This document shows, in pieces, positions 56,547 to 64,000 of a stretch of 64,000 nt of DNA. Within the stretch, counting starts at the first letter, position 1. Every line of letters begins with the position of its first letter. The translations under genes and the position numbers were made by a program. Location of the stretch: contig UPYT01000001.1 of NCBI GenBank assembly GCA_900538475.1, positions 62,001-126,000 on the forward strand, read 5' to 3'. The notes beneath the pieces are model-generated. The model made no database searches, was not told the origin of the DNA, and saw only the letters and a list, made by a program, of their open reading frames with translations. This DNA comes from an uncultured Clostridium sp. (GTDB taxonomy: Bacteria > Bacillota > Clostridia > Lachnospirales > Lachnospiraceae).

Positions 56547-56565
56547 AAAAACGCTCCGCGAGGAT
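56547..56565 (-). repeat. Short dispersed repeat, copy 4
   Basis: Reads AAAAACGCTCCGCGAGGAT on the plus strand, matching the complement of copy 2. It lies between the T-box and leuS. Confidence 0.5.
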
Positions 56566-56626
56566 TCTAAATTCTATAAACAGAAACTGTACCTTATTAT
56601 TCCATCATGATTCAGGAGGAAAGATT

Positions 56627-59038
56627 ATGGCAAGCTACAACCACAGCGCCATTGAGAAAAAATGGCGGGAAAACTGGGAAAAAAATCCCATCAATGTAAA
56701 TGACGGAAAAAAACCGAAATATTACTGTCTGGATATGTTCCCCTATCCGTCTGGCAGCGGACTTCATGTAGGTCACTGGAGAGGCTATGTAATTTCTGAT
56801 GTGTGGAGCCGTTATCAGATGTTAAAGGGTCACTATGTGATTCATCCCATGGGCTGGGATGCATTTGGACTTCCGGCAGAGAACTATGCAATTAAGATGG
56901 GCGTTCATCCGGCAAAATCAACTGCGGAGAATGTAAAAAATATTAAACGTCAGATCAATGAAATTGCGGCCATTTATGATTGGGATATGGAGGTCAATAC
57001 TACGGATCCGGATTTCTACAAATGGACCCAGTGGATTTTTGTAAAAATGTTTAAGGCAGGTCTTGCTTATGAGAAGGAATTCCCCATTAACTGGTGTCCT
57101 TCCTGTAAGACTGGTCTGGCAAACGAAGAGGTTGTCAACGGCTGCTGTGAACGCTGCGGTTCTCCTGTTACGAAGAAAAACCTGCGTCAGTGGATGTTAA
57201 AGATTACGGCCTATGCGGATCGCCTGTTAAATGATCTGGATAAGCTGGACTGGCCGGAAAAGGTAAAGAAGATGCAGAGCGAGTGGATTGGCAAATCCTA
57301 TGGTGCAGAGGTTGATTTCCAGGTGGATGGAAAGGATGAAAAGATTACCGTTTATACCACCAGACCGGACACCCTTTATGGAGCAACCTTTATGGTTCTG
57401 GCACCGGAGCATCGTCTGGCAAAGGAACTGGCTACAGATGAGACCAGAGAGGCAGTGGAGAAATATATTTTCGATTCCTCAATGCGCTCTAACGTAGATC
57501 GTATGCAGGATAAGGAAAAAACAGGCGTATTTACCGGAAGCTATGCCATTAACCCCTTAAATGGCGCAAAGACACCGATCTGGCTGTCCGACTATGTACT
57601 GGCAGATTACGGCACCGGCGCAATCATGTGTGTACCAGCTCATGATGACCGTGACTTTGAATTTGCAAAAAAATTCAACATTCCGATCATTCAGGTTATT
57701 TCCAAAGATGGCAAGGAAATTGAAAATATGACAGAAGCCTATACCGAAGCCAGCGGCGTGATGATCAATTCCGGAGAATGGAACGGCATGGAGTCAGCAG
57801 TTCTGAAAAAAGAGGCTCCTGCCATGATCGAAGCAAGAGGGCTGGGCAAAAAGACTGTTAATTTCAAGCTTCGTGACTGGGTATTCTCCAGACAGCGTTA
57901 CTGGGGCGAGCCGATTCCGATTGTTCATTGTCCCAAGTGCGGAAACGTTGCAGTTCCGGAGGAGGATCTGCCCTTACGTCTTCCGGAGGTAGAGAGTTAC
58001 CAGCCTACCGGTACCGGAGAATCTCCGCTGGCAGCTATCGATGAGTGGGTAAACTGCACCTGTCCGCAGTGCGGCGGTCCGGCAAAGCGTGAGACCAACA
58101 CCATGCCTCAGTGGGCAGGTTCCTCCTGGTATTTCCTGCGGTATGTAGACAGCCACAACGATAAGGAGCTGGTATCCAGAGAGAAAGCAGACAAGTATCT
58201 GCCGGTTGATATGTATATTGGCGGCGTAGAGCATGCAGTGCTCCATCTGCTGTATTCCCGGTTCTATACCAAGTTCCTGCATGATATTGGCGTGATTGAT
58301 TTTGACGAGCCCTTTAAAAAGCTGTTTAACCAGGGTATGATTACCGGCAAGAACGGCATTAAGATGAGTAAATCCAAGGGCAATGTTGTTTCTCCAGACG
58401 CTCTGGTTCGCGATTACGGCTGTGATGCACTGAGAATGTATGAGCTGTTTGTAGGACCGCCGGAGCTGGATGCAGAGTGGGATGAAAGAGGCATTGAGGG
58501 CGTTGCCCGTTTCCTCAGCCGTTTCTGGAATCTGGTTCAGGACAGCAAGGACAAGGATGTTGCAGAAACCAGAGAAATGGTTCGCCTGCGTCATAAACTG
58601 GTATTTGATATTGAGCAGAGATTCAATCAGTTTAACCTGAATACGGTAATTTCCGGATTTATGGAGTATAATAACAAGCTGATCGATCTGGCAAAGAAGA
58701 TCGGCGGCATTGACAAAGAAACCTTAAAGACCTTTGTTGTTCTGCTGGCGCCCTTTGCTCCTCATATCGGCGAGGAGCTGTGGGAGCAGCTTGGCGGCAC
58801 TGACAGCGTATTCCATGCCCAGTGGCCGGAGTGCGATGAGGAAGCTATGAAGGATGACGAGATCGAGATTGGCGTCCAGGTAAACGGAAAGGCAAGAGGC
58901 GTAGTTTCTCTTCCGGCAGATGTATCCAAGGAAGATGCCATTGCAGCAGGAAAGGCGGCTGTGGCAGATAAGATTACAGGAACGATTGTAAAAGAAATTT
59001 ATGTTCCTGGAAAAATCATTAATATTGTTTGCAAGTAA
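56627..59038 (+). CDS. leuS: Leucyl-tRNA synthetase
   Basis: 803 residues. Class I synthetase with the HIGH-type motif HVGH (47-50, in PYPSGSGLHVGHWRGY) and KMSKS (579-583). The CP1 editing domain contains TTRPDTLYGATFMVLAPEH and the Asp-rich pocket near YGTGAIMCVPAHDDRDFEFA. Zinc-type Cys pairs occur in WCPSCKTGLANEEVVNGCCERCG and in CPKCG...CPQCG. AGGAGG precedes the ATG. Controlled by the T-box leader. A terminator follows. Confidence 0.97.
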   Translation: MASYNHSAIEKKWRENWEKNPINVNDGKKPKYYCLDMFPYPSGSGLHVGHWRGYVISDVWSRYQMLKGHYVIHPMGWDAFGLPAENYAIKMGVHPAKSTAENVKNIKRQINEIAAIYDWDMEVNTTDPDFYKWTQWIFVKMFKAGLAYEKEFPINWCPSCKTGLANEEVVNGCCERCGSPVTKKNLRQWMLKITAYADRLLNDLDKLDWPEKVKKMQSEWIGKSYGAEVDFQVDGKDEKITVYTTRPDTLYGATFMVLAPEHRLAKELATDETREAVEKYIFDSSMRSNVDRMQDKEKTGVFTGSYAINPLNGAKTPIWLSDYVLADYGTGAIMCVPAHDDRDFEFAKKFNIPIIQVISKDGKEIENMTEAYTEASGVMINSGEWNGMESAVLKKEAPAMIEARGLGKKTVNFKLRDWVFSRQRYWGEPIPIVHCPKCGNVAVPEEDLPLRLPEVESYQPTGTGESPLAAIDEWVNCTCPQCGGPAKRETNTMPQWAGSSWYFLRYVDSHNDKELVSREKADKYLPVDMYIGGVEHAVLHLLYSRFYTKFLHDIGVIDFDEPFKKLFNQGMITGKNGIKMSKSKGNVVSPDALVRDYGCDALRMYELFVGPPELDAEWDERGIEGVARFLSRFWNLVQDSKDKDVAETREMVRLRHKLVFDIEQRFNQFNLNTVISGFMEYNNKLIDLAKKIGGIDKETLKTFVVLLAPFAPHIGEELWEQLGGTDSVFHAQWPECDEEAMKDDEIEIGVQVNGKARGVVSLPADVSKEDAIAAGKAAVADKITGTIVKEIYVPGKIINIVCK

Positions 59039-59053
59039 ACCCTGGCAACAGAG

Positions 59054-59091
59054 AATGGCGCAGATAGGAACCTCGTATCTGCGCCATTTTT
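59054..59091 (+). terminator. Intrinsic terminator after leuS
   Basis: AATGGCGCAGATA (59054-59066) pairs with TATCTGCGCCATT (59076-59088), then a T run. Confidence 0.9.
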
Positions 59092-59109
59092 AGAAAGGCG
59101 GATTACAGG

Positions 59110-59991
59110 ATGAAAAAGAAATTTTGGAGAAAGGCGGCTCTTGGGGTAGTATTTCTTGTTATGGGAGCCGTTGGGCTGGGCTGCATTCCGCAGACCGGAC
59201 TGCAGCTTCGGTCATTGGCAGCATCTCCTGTTGTGGCTGCGGGTCAGTCTGGGGAAACCAAACAGAGCAGAATAGAAGGATTGGTTTTAAGTCCCGGACA
59301 GGTGCAGAAGGAGGAACCGCAGATGGTGAAAAATGGGCTGGGCATTGTACTGGAGCAGTTGGATGCAGCAAACGATCCTATAGTGGATCAGCTTGTAGTT
59401 GTCACAGGAACCGGAATGGACAGTTCCAGTGTGAAGGTCGGCTACTATGTGCGGGAGAAGAATGCAGAAGCTTCGGAGGCAGCTCTGGCAGAAAGCTTCT
59501 GGAAGGAGGAATTTTGCACAGAGGGCTACTGCGGTCATGACGGAATGTCCGGGGAAAAACGGGAGGGAGATCGGCGGACACCTTTGGGAATCTATTCCTT
59601 TACTCAGGCCTTCGGCAGTCTGGAAAATCCAGGAAGCCATCTTCCCTATAAGCAGCTGGATGAGGGGGATTACTGGGTAGATGATGGAAACAGCAGATAC
59701 TATAATCAGATGGTAAATATCAGCCAGGTGGAAAAAGACTGGAGCTCTGCGGAGCATCTGATTGGGGTGATGCCTCAGTATCGGTACAGCCTGGTTTTGA
59801 ATTATAATACAGAGGAGAGAACTCCGGGAAAAGGATCTGCTATTTTCCTTCATGGGCTTCATACCTGGAAAACCTGGACAGAAGGGTGTATTGCCATTCC
59901 AGAAGAATATGTCAGGCTCCTGGTGCAGCAGCTGGGGGAAAATGCCCGGATTGTGATTATGCCTCAGATTCCGGAAGCACAGATGGAGTAA
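59110..59991 (+). CDS. L,D-transpeptidase (YkuD-family), secreted
   Basis: 293 residues. An N-terminal signal or anchor (about 7-27); VGLGC does not fit the lipobox well, so lipidation is doubtful. The catalytic domain occupies about 95-290: GEKREGDRRTPLGIYSF, AIFLHGLHTWKTWTEGCIAIP with the conserved His and nucleophile Cys, a variant of the HXX(14-17)SXGC motif with Glu before GC. It would form 3-3 crosslinks or trim peptidoglycan outside the cell. A terminator follows, shared with the end of the converging small gene. Confidence 0.85.
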   Translation: MKKKFWRKAALGVVFLVMGAVGLGCIPQTGLQLRSLAASPVVAAGQSGETKQSRIEGLVLSPGQVQKEEPQMVKNGLGIVLEQLDAANDPIVDQLVVVTGTGMDSSSVKVGYYVREKNAEASEAALAESFWKEEFCTEGYCGHDGMSGEKREGDRRTPLGIYSFTQAFGSLENPGSHLPYKQLDEGDYWVDDGNSRYYNQMVNISQVEKDWSSAEHLIGVMPQYRYSLVLNYNTEERTPGKGSAIFLHGLHTWKTWTEGCIAIPEEYVRLLVQQLGENARIVIMPQIPEAQME

Positions 59992-60035
59992 ACAGTTTTT
60001 TGATGAAACAGGATGATAAACAGGAAAAGGAAACC

Positions 60036-60068
60036 GGCTGTCAGGAGGACCTGGCAGCCAGTTTTTTT
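60036..60068 (+). terminator. Terminator after the L,D-transpeptidase gene
   Basis: GGCTGTCAGG (60036-60045), loop AGGA, CCTGGCAGCC (60050-60059), AG, then seven T residues. The stem overlaps the final codons of the converging minus-strand gene. Confidence 0.85.
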
Positions 60069-60331
60069 GCAAAAAATCGCAGAGTTTCCAGCTTCTTTTT
60101 TTCAGCAGGATTCATGTCTGCGCTAAGAATAGAAACCAGAAGCTCTGTTTCCGAATCGGAAAAGCGGATGTGGTTTCTGGCCGCATCGGCCTGAAGCTGG
60201 AGAAGTGCAGGAATCAGCTGATTTTTGGACATGGAGGTGAGCCGTCCGGCAAAATCGGTTATGTACTGCAGCTTTTTCGGATCCATCTGCTTCAGGCGCG
60301 GATCCTCCTGCCAGTGCTTCATATCAATCAT
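60041..60331 (-). CDS. Small protein of unknown function, paralogue of the preceding gene
   Basis: 96 residues with AAGGAGG 6 nt before ATG 60331. No signal peptide, membrane segment or cysteine; mostly helical by eye. The pattern DPKKLQYITDFAGRL, NQLIPALLQLQADAARNHIRF and ILSADMNPAEKKKLETLRFF parallels the neighbouring gene product (DPKLQMIKAALPYM, QRLICLLVKMQELNRARTMF, ILQAMKPYAGPKERDMIEMI), so the two look like diverged tandem copies. It is second in a two-gene operon with a 12-base gap. I do not recognise the family. Confidence 0.75.
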   Translation of the reverse strand: MIDMKHWQEDPRLKQMDPKKLQYITDFAGRLTSMSKNQLIPALLQLQADAARNHIRFSDSETELLVSILSADMNPAEKKKLETLRFFAKKLAARSS

Positions 60332-60343
60332 AAAGACCTCCTT

Positions 60344-60682
60344 TTAGGGCATCTGCATGGCCTGGAGCATAACCTGCAGGTTTTCTATCATTTCAATCAT
60401 GTCCCGTTCCTTAGGGCCAGCGTAGGGCTTCATGGCCTGCAGTATTTCCAAGGGAGAGTATCTGGAAGAGGAGCTGTGGGAAAGTCCCATGGCAGAGACG
60501 CCTTCCTCGGAAAACATGGTTCTGGCTCGGTTGAGCTCCTGCATTTTAACAAGAAGACAAATGAGCCTTTGCTGAGGAACCGGCATATAGGGAAGGGCGG
60601 CCTTGATCATCTGCAGCTTTGGATCTGCTGTCAGATAATCGAATTCGGTCAGGTGTATGTCTTTTTCCGCATCATCGTTCAT
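60344..60682 (-). CDS. Small protein of unknown function, first of a tandem pair
   Basis: 112 residues. AAGGA precedes ATG 60682. An acidic start (MNDDAEKDIHLTEFDYL) leads to two helical blocks joined by a Ser-rich linker (SHSSSSRYS), and the end is Met-rich (LQVMLQAMQMP). No signal peptide or membrane segment. It resembles the next gene product in block order and spacing. The pair may make a small complex. No function can be assigned. Confidence 0.75.
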   Translation of the reverse strand: MNDDAEKDIHLTEFDYLTADPKLQMIKAALPYMPVPQQRLICLLVKMQELNRARTMFSEEGVSAMGLSHSSSSRYSPLEILQAMKPYAGPKERDMIEMIENLQVMLQAMQMP

Positions 60683-60773
60683 GAAAAAATCCTTTTTTGT
60701 TTTGAAACAATATATGCGTTTTTCAAGGAATTCATTCCGACTGCATATAGTAATGGTACAGGAGGATGATTTT

Positions 60774-60920
60774 ATGTCAATAAGACTTGTTATAGATGGA
60801 AATGCGGTTTACGAAATAGATGAGGATTGTGAGGTATGCCGGAGAAATAAAGAGAAGGAAGAAGAAAGACAGATTCAGAGAACGCAGGAGGGAAATACGG
60901 GAAAGAAACAGAAAACATAA
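60774..60920 (+). CDS. 48-residue protein of unknown function
   Basis: ATG 60774 has a strong AGGAGG 6 nt upstream. The N-terminal half looks like a beta hairpin (IRLVIDGNAVYEI) followed by DEDCEVC, a CxxC pair, and the C-terminal half is a charged Lys/Glu/Arg/Gln helix. It diverges from the tandem pair across a 91-base gap. I do not recognise it. Confidence 0.65.
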   Translation: MSIRLVIDGNAVYEIDEDCEVCRRNKEKEEERQIQRTQEGNTGKKQKT

Positions 60921-60923
60921 ACG

Positions 60924-60970
60924 GTTTGCCGGCAGAAAAACGCCCCCTGGATGCAGGGGGCGAAGCCGGT
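60924..60970. repeat. GC-rich nested hairpin after the 48-residue gene
   Basis: CGCCCCCTG (60941-60949) pairs with CAGGGGGCG (60954-60962) around GATG, with CCGGC and GCCGG arms outside. No long T run, so a terminator role is doubtful. It lies between converging genes. Confidence 0.55.
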
Positions 60971-61002
60971 TTCAGAAAAGAACCGTTTTAGCTGCACTTT
61001 TA

Positions 61003-61227
61003 TCAGCAGAAGGAATTGCCTCCGCAGCAGCAAAGAAGGAGAATAATCCAGATCCAGTCACATCCGCTATGTTCACATCCTCCGCATCCACATCCTCCGC
61101 TGTTTCCAAAATTACCGCCGCAGCAGCACAGAATCAGAATCAGCCAGATCAGATTGCAGCCGTTTCCTCCTGTATTACAGCCGCAGTTACAGTCACATCC
61201 ACAGTTTGTTGCTGCTAAATCACTCAT
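61003..61227 (-). CDS. Very cysteine-rich small protein with internal duplication
   Basis: 74 residues, 17 of them Cys (23%). GGAGG lies 7-8 nt before ATG 61227. Two similar halves each have a Cys/Gly segment, a hydrophobic Trp/Ile/Leu run (NLIWLILIL; DWIWIILLL) and CCCGGN. No signal peptide apart from those hydrophobic runs. It recalls short proteins labelled 'high-cysteine chorion-like' in Clostridia annotations, a name without functional meaning. It could bind metals, sit in the membrane or belong to the spore coat; the sequence does not decide. A proline-rich open frame on the opposite strand is its shadow. Confidence 0.8.
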   Translation of the reverse strand: MSDLAATNCGCDCNCGCNTGGNGCNLIWLILILCCCGGNFGNSGGCGCGGCEHSGCDWIWIILLLCCCGGNSFC

Positions 61228-61389
61228 ATTGAAGCCTCCAAAACTTATTTACACTGAAATTATATGTCAGGTGGCCTGTCACTGTTTCCATGTTTAGAAA
61301 TAATTCAGAAAGTTTTACGTTACAGTCCAGGATTTGTTGTGTATAATAAGAGGTAAATGTGAAAAAAGGGAAAGGCGTGAAAAAATAGT

Positions 61390-62565
61390 ATGAACATGAA
61401 TGAAGAAACAGTCCGCCGACTTCGGGGACTGATTGTATTTACGGTGGCGGTTGTTGTAGTTGGTGTCAATTACCAGAAGCTGTTTGCTGCCGCAGGGGCA
61501 CTGCTTAAGATGCTGGCGCCCTTTCTTCTGGGCGGAGCCATCGCATTTGCTTTGAATGTGCCGATGCGTTTTTTGGAAAATCGTCTGTGGAGCCATCTTG
61601 TGAAAAAGGAAAGCCGTTACAAGCGACCGGTTTGTTTGATTCTTGCCATTGTTGGGGTTGCTGGCGTTCTGGCTGTGGTGATGGTATTGGTAGTCCCGGA
61701 GCTGTTTCGAACCATTATGACACTGGAGCGGAGTATTCCGCAGTTTTTTGCTAATGTGCAGAGGGCTCTGGAAGGGCTGTTTGCAGATTATCCAGAGATA
61801 GAAACCTATATCAGCAGTGTGGAGATTGACTGGAAAAGTACGATGGAGCAGATTGTATTCTTCCTGGGACATGGAGCGGGAACTGTGCTATCTACGACAG
61901 TTTCGGCAGCAGTAGGCATTGTCAATGGCGTGGCTACCTTTTGTATTGGCTTTGTGTTTGCCCTGTATATTCTTCTTCAGAAAGAGAATCTGGCTCGTCA
62001 GGCAGGACGTCTTTTGCAGGCTTTTCTGCCGGAAAAAGCGGCATTGGAGACGGCTCGTGTGGCAAAGCTTACAGAAAAGACCTTTTCCAGTTTTCTTACG
62101 GGACAGTGTCTGGAAGCTATGATTTTAGGTTCTATGTTTTTTATTACTCTGACATTGCTGCAGATGCCCTATGCTCTGTTGATTGGAGTTCTGATTGCTT
62201 TTACAGCGCTGATTCCTATTTTTGGCGCTTTTGTAGGCTGCGCAGTGGGAGCCTTTTTGATTCTCCTGGTCAGTCCGGTGCAGGCCCTGATTTTTATTGT
62301 AGTATTTCAGATTCTCCAGCAGATTGAAGGCAATCTGATTTATCCGCATGTGGTAGGCGGGTCAGTAGGACTGCCGTCTATCTGGGTGTTGGTAGCTGTG
62401 ACCTTGGGCGGCAGTATGATGGGTGTCCTTGGAATGTTGATTTTCATACCGCTGACTTCTGTGCTGTATGCGCTTTTACGGGAAACCGTGCACCGCAGAC
62501 TGAGGGTTAAGCAGGAGGAGAAAAATACAGATAAAAAACTATCCAAAATTGACAGAAAAAGATAG
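61390..62565 (+). CDS. AI-2E family transporter (YtvI/PerM-like membrane protein)
   Basis: 391 residues with about eight membrane segments: two near the N-terminus, a soluble or re-entrant region (about 100-165), then six. Signatures: LLKMLAPFLLGGAIAFALNVPMRFLE, KTFSSFLTGQCLEAMILGSMFF, and PIFGAFVGCAVGAFLILLVSPVQA with VVFQILQQIEGNLIYPHVVGGSVGLPSIWVL in the C-terminal half. The family exports small signals or acts as ion antiporters; the true substrate is not known. The ribosome site is weak. Confidence 0.88.
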   Translation: MNMNEETVRRLRGLIVFTVAVVVVGVNYQKLFAAAGALLKMLAPFLLGGAIAFALNVPMRFLENRLWSHLVKKESRYKRPVCLILAIVGVAGVLAVVMVLVVPELFRTIMTLERSIPQFFANVQRALEGLFADYPEIETYISSVEIDWKSTMEQIVFFLGHGAGTVLSTTVSAAVGIVNGVATFCIGFVFALYILLQKENLARQAGRLLQAFLPEKAALETARVAKLTEKTFSSFLTGQCLEAMILGSMFFITLTLLQMPYALLIGVLIAFTALIPIFGAFVGCAVGAFLILLVSPVQALIFIVVFQILQQIEGNLIYPHVVGGSVGLPSIWVLVAVTLGGSMMGVLGMLIFIPLTSVLYALLRETVHRRLRVKQEEKNTDKKLSKIDRKR

Positions 62566-62660
62566 ATAATTTTAAAGATTTTTGCTAGTTCTTTTTTTAA
62601 AATCTATGCTATACTGAGTAAGTGCAAGACTACAAAAACTGTGTTACAAATAAAATTAAT

Positions 62661-62699
62661 AACTGTTTAGGACGGAATATCTTCTTGTCCTGAATAGTT
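62661..62699 (+). repeat. Palindromic element, copy C (39-bp internal deletion form)
   Basis: AACTGTTTAGGACGG.ATATCTTCTTG, like the start of copy B, is joined directly to GTCCTGAATAGTT. The result is a simple hairpin of the outer ends with a 13-nt loop. It ends 21 bases before the VanW gene. Confidence 0.7.
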
Positions 62700-62720
62700 A
62701 GCAAAATTACAGGTGAGAAT

Positions 62721-64000
62721 ATGAATCTGAATGAACATGAAAGCAGCCGTGGAGCAGGACGCTCCAGGGCAAGAGGAAATTCCCGCGGCCGCAGTTCCTC
62801 TGCAGGAAGCAGAAAAACGGGGCAGTACAGGGAAGAAAGAGGAAGCTACAAAGCTTCCCGCAGCACAAGAAGCAGTTCAGGAAGAAGCACTTCTTCCAGA
62901 ACCTCTTCGGCAAGAGGCGGTCAGGGGAACAGAAACAGCCGGAGAAACGGAGGATCTGATTCTGGCTTTATGAAAATTGCCATAGGAGGTGTGGTGCTGA
63001 TTTTGGCAATCAGCTGTATCGCCTTTTTGATAAAGGGAATGAATGGGGCAAAGCCGGAGGAAACAGAGTCAGAAAGCGCTGTGGAGTTGACTACAGGGCC
63101 GGAGAAGACCGTATACGTGGAAGGCATTGATATTACCGGCATGACTATGGATGAGGCGCGAAGTGCTATTTTGGACAAGTTTGGCTGGTCGATGAAGGTG
63201 ACCTGGCAGGATCAGACCTATGAGGTTGCAGATCTGATGGAGGAAAAGGTATCGGCTCTTCTGACAGAGATTTATTCCGGAATGCCGAAGGAGTCGTATA
63301 CGCTGGATACCAGCGGACTGGAAGACGCAGCGAAGTCTGAGGCAGCCAAGGCAGCTGCGCAGTGGGATAAAAAGGCCAAAAACGGTTCTATTTCCAGCTA
63401 CGATGCTTCCTCTGGAAAATTTGTATTTTCTGGAGAGGAGGCCGGTCAGGCAGTGGATCAGGAGAAGCTGGCTGCAGATATTCTGGATGCTGTGAATCGA
63501 AAGGATTTCGACACAGTGGTGACAGCAGTGATGAATCCCGTAGAGCCGGAGATTTCTGAGGCTGCTGCCAGGGAAAAGTATAAGACCATTGGAAGTTTTA
63601 CAACAAAGACAACGTCCAACAGCAAGCGCAATAACAACATTAAGCTTTCTTGTCAGGCGATCAACGGCATTGTTCTCCAGCCAGGAGAAGAATTTTCTTT
63701 CAATGACCGGGTTGGTCAGAGAACAGAAGCCAAGGGATACCAGGGGGCAGCTGCTTATAACAACGGCGAGGTCGTACAGGAGATTGGCGGTGGTGTATGT
63801 CAGACTTCTTCTACCTTATATAATGCGGTTGTCAAGGCTGGATTGAAAACCACAACCCGCCGTTCTCATACCTTTGAGCCGTCTTATGTAACGCCGGGAA
63901 CAGATGCGACTGTAAGCTGGGGTGGACCAGATTATGCTTTTGTCAACAATTCCTCTACTGCAGTAGGCATTCGAGCCAGCTATGCAAACCAGGAGGTGAC
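62721..64000 (+). CDS. VanW-family protein with PG-binding domain and Arg/Ser-rich N-terminus, runs off the window
   Basis: 426 codons are visible from ATG 62721 (AGGTGAG upstream). Residues 4-80 are cytoplasmic and rich in Arg, Ser and Gly (GAGRSRARGNSRGRSSS and many SR/RS pairs). One membrane segment (about 85-106) follows. Outside are a YoaR-type putative peptidoglycan-binding region (about 125-285) and the VanW domain (GEEFSFNDRVGQRTEAKGY, IGGGVCQTSSTLYNAVVKAGL near residue 355). Proteins of this group are surface proteins of Gram-positives; VanW lies in vancomycin clusters but its activity is undefined. No van genes are nearby. Confidence 0.88.
   Translation, partial: MNLNEHESSRGAGRSRARGNSRGRSSSAGSRKTGQYREERGSYKASRSTRSSSGRSTSSRTSSARGGQGNRNSRRNGGSDSGFMKIAIGGVVLILAISCIAFLIKGMNGAKPEETESESAVELTTGPEKTVYVEGIDITGMTMDEARSAILDKFGWSMKVTWQDQTYEVADLMEEKVSALLTEIYSGMPKESYTLDTSGLEDAAKSEAAKAAAQWDKKAKNGSISSYDASSGKFVFSGEEAGQAVDQEKLAADILDAVNRKDFDTVVTAVMNPVEPEISEAAAREKYKTIGSFTTKTTSNSKRNNNIKLSCQAINGIVLQPGEEFSFNDRVGQRTEAKGYQGAAAYNNGEVVQEIGGGVCQTSSTLYNAVVKAGLKTTTRRSHTFEPSYVTPGTDATVSWGGPDYAFVNNSSTAVGIRASYANQEV

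Noticed and set aside
60924..60970. Terminator for the 48-residue gene
   Set aside because: The GC-rich stem lacks a following T run, so it is reported only as a hairpin.
61016..61297. Plus-strand proline/histidine-rich frame
   Set aside because: It is the reverse complement of the cysteine-rich gene, which has a strong ribosome site; the composition simply mirrors Cys/Gly codons.
62721..64000. Vancomycin resistance cluster
   Set aside because: VanW-domain proteins are common in Gram-positives; no vanA/B/H/X-like gene is nearby.

Overview
The window reads as chromosomal core DNA of a mid-GC, anaerobic Gram-positive in the class Clostridia, most likely a Lachnospiraceae member. This rests on gene content and order (type III glutamine synthetase, T-box leaders on pheST and leuS, eno-secG-rnr-smpB, rex, alr-mazF), strong AGGAGG ribosome sites, near-consensus sigma-A promoters with 17-nt spacers, and Ala/Glu/Thr-rich lipoprotein linkers. 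Species cannot be set from the sequence alone. No tRNA or rRNA gene, phage, insertion sequence with transposase, or CRISPR array was seen.

Layout. 1-3985: a partial M28-type peptidase and an AraC regulator on the minus strand, diverging from an alpha/beta hydrolase and a SpoU-type RNA methyltransferase. 4034-12338: a glutamine block, with glnN making glutamine and asnB, pyrG and purF each consuming it, followed by a DapL-type aminotransferase. glnN and asnB have strong hairpin leaders. 12509-15488: a Lon-like AAA ATPase without protease domain, converging on the tmRNA gene ssrA, then a pyridoxamine kinase. 15670-20964: a GNAT enzyme and two divergent two-component systems. 21115-25382: a TRAP transporter (dctP-dctQ-dctM) with a second binding protein, beside a YesM/YesN-type pair. 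25392-33671: T-box-pheST, eno, secG, rnr, smpB. 33780-43160: ilvE, a glycosyltransferase plus a large membrane protein, rex, nnrDE, alr, mazF and a small CBS-domain protein. 43242-46574: MATE exporter, YebC, AEC transporter. 46578-49144: two inverted copies of a ~150-bp palindromic element around a flavin-binding oxidase-like gene and a secreted SGNH esterase. 49332-52775: aroF-tyrA-aroA on the minus strand. 52999-59991: an EF-G-like GTPase, a CPBP protease, T-box-leuS and an L,D-transpeptidase. 60041-61227: four small unrecognised genes, including a 74-residue protein with 17 cysteines. 61390-64000: an AI-2E-family permease and the start of a VanW protein with an Arg/Ser-rich N-terminus.

Connections. 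The trans-translation parts (ssrA, smpB, rnr) all lie in the window. Amino-acid supply is sensed by T-boxes on pheST and leuS, while glnN and asnB carry hairpin leaders of unknown type. The best candidates for something undescribed are the palindromic repeat family (46578-46726, 48997-49144, 62661-62699), the small-gene cluster at 60041-61227, the tandem hairpins before glnN, and the terminator that encloses the enolase ribosome site. All database-style assignments here come from recognising motifs by eye.
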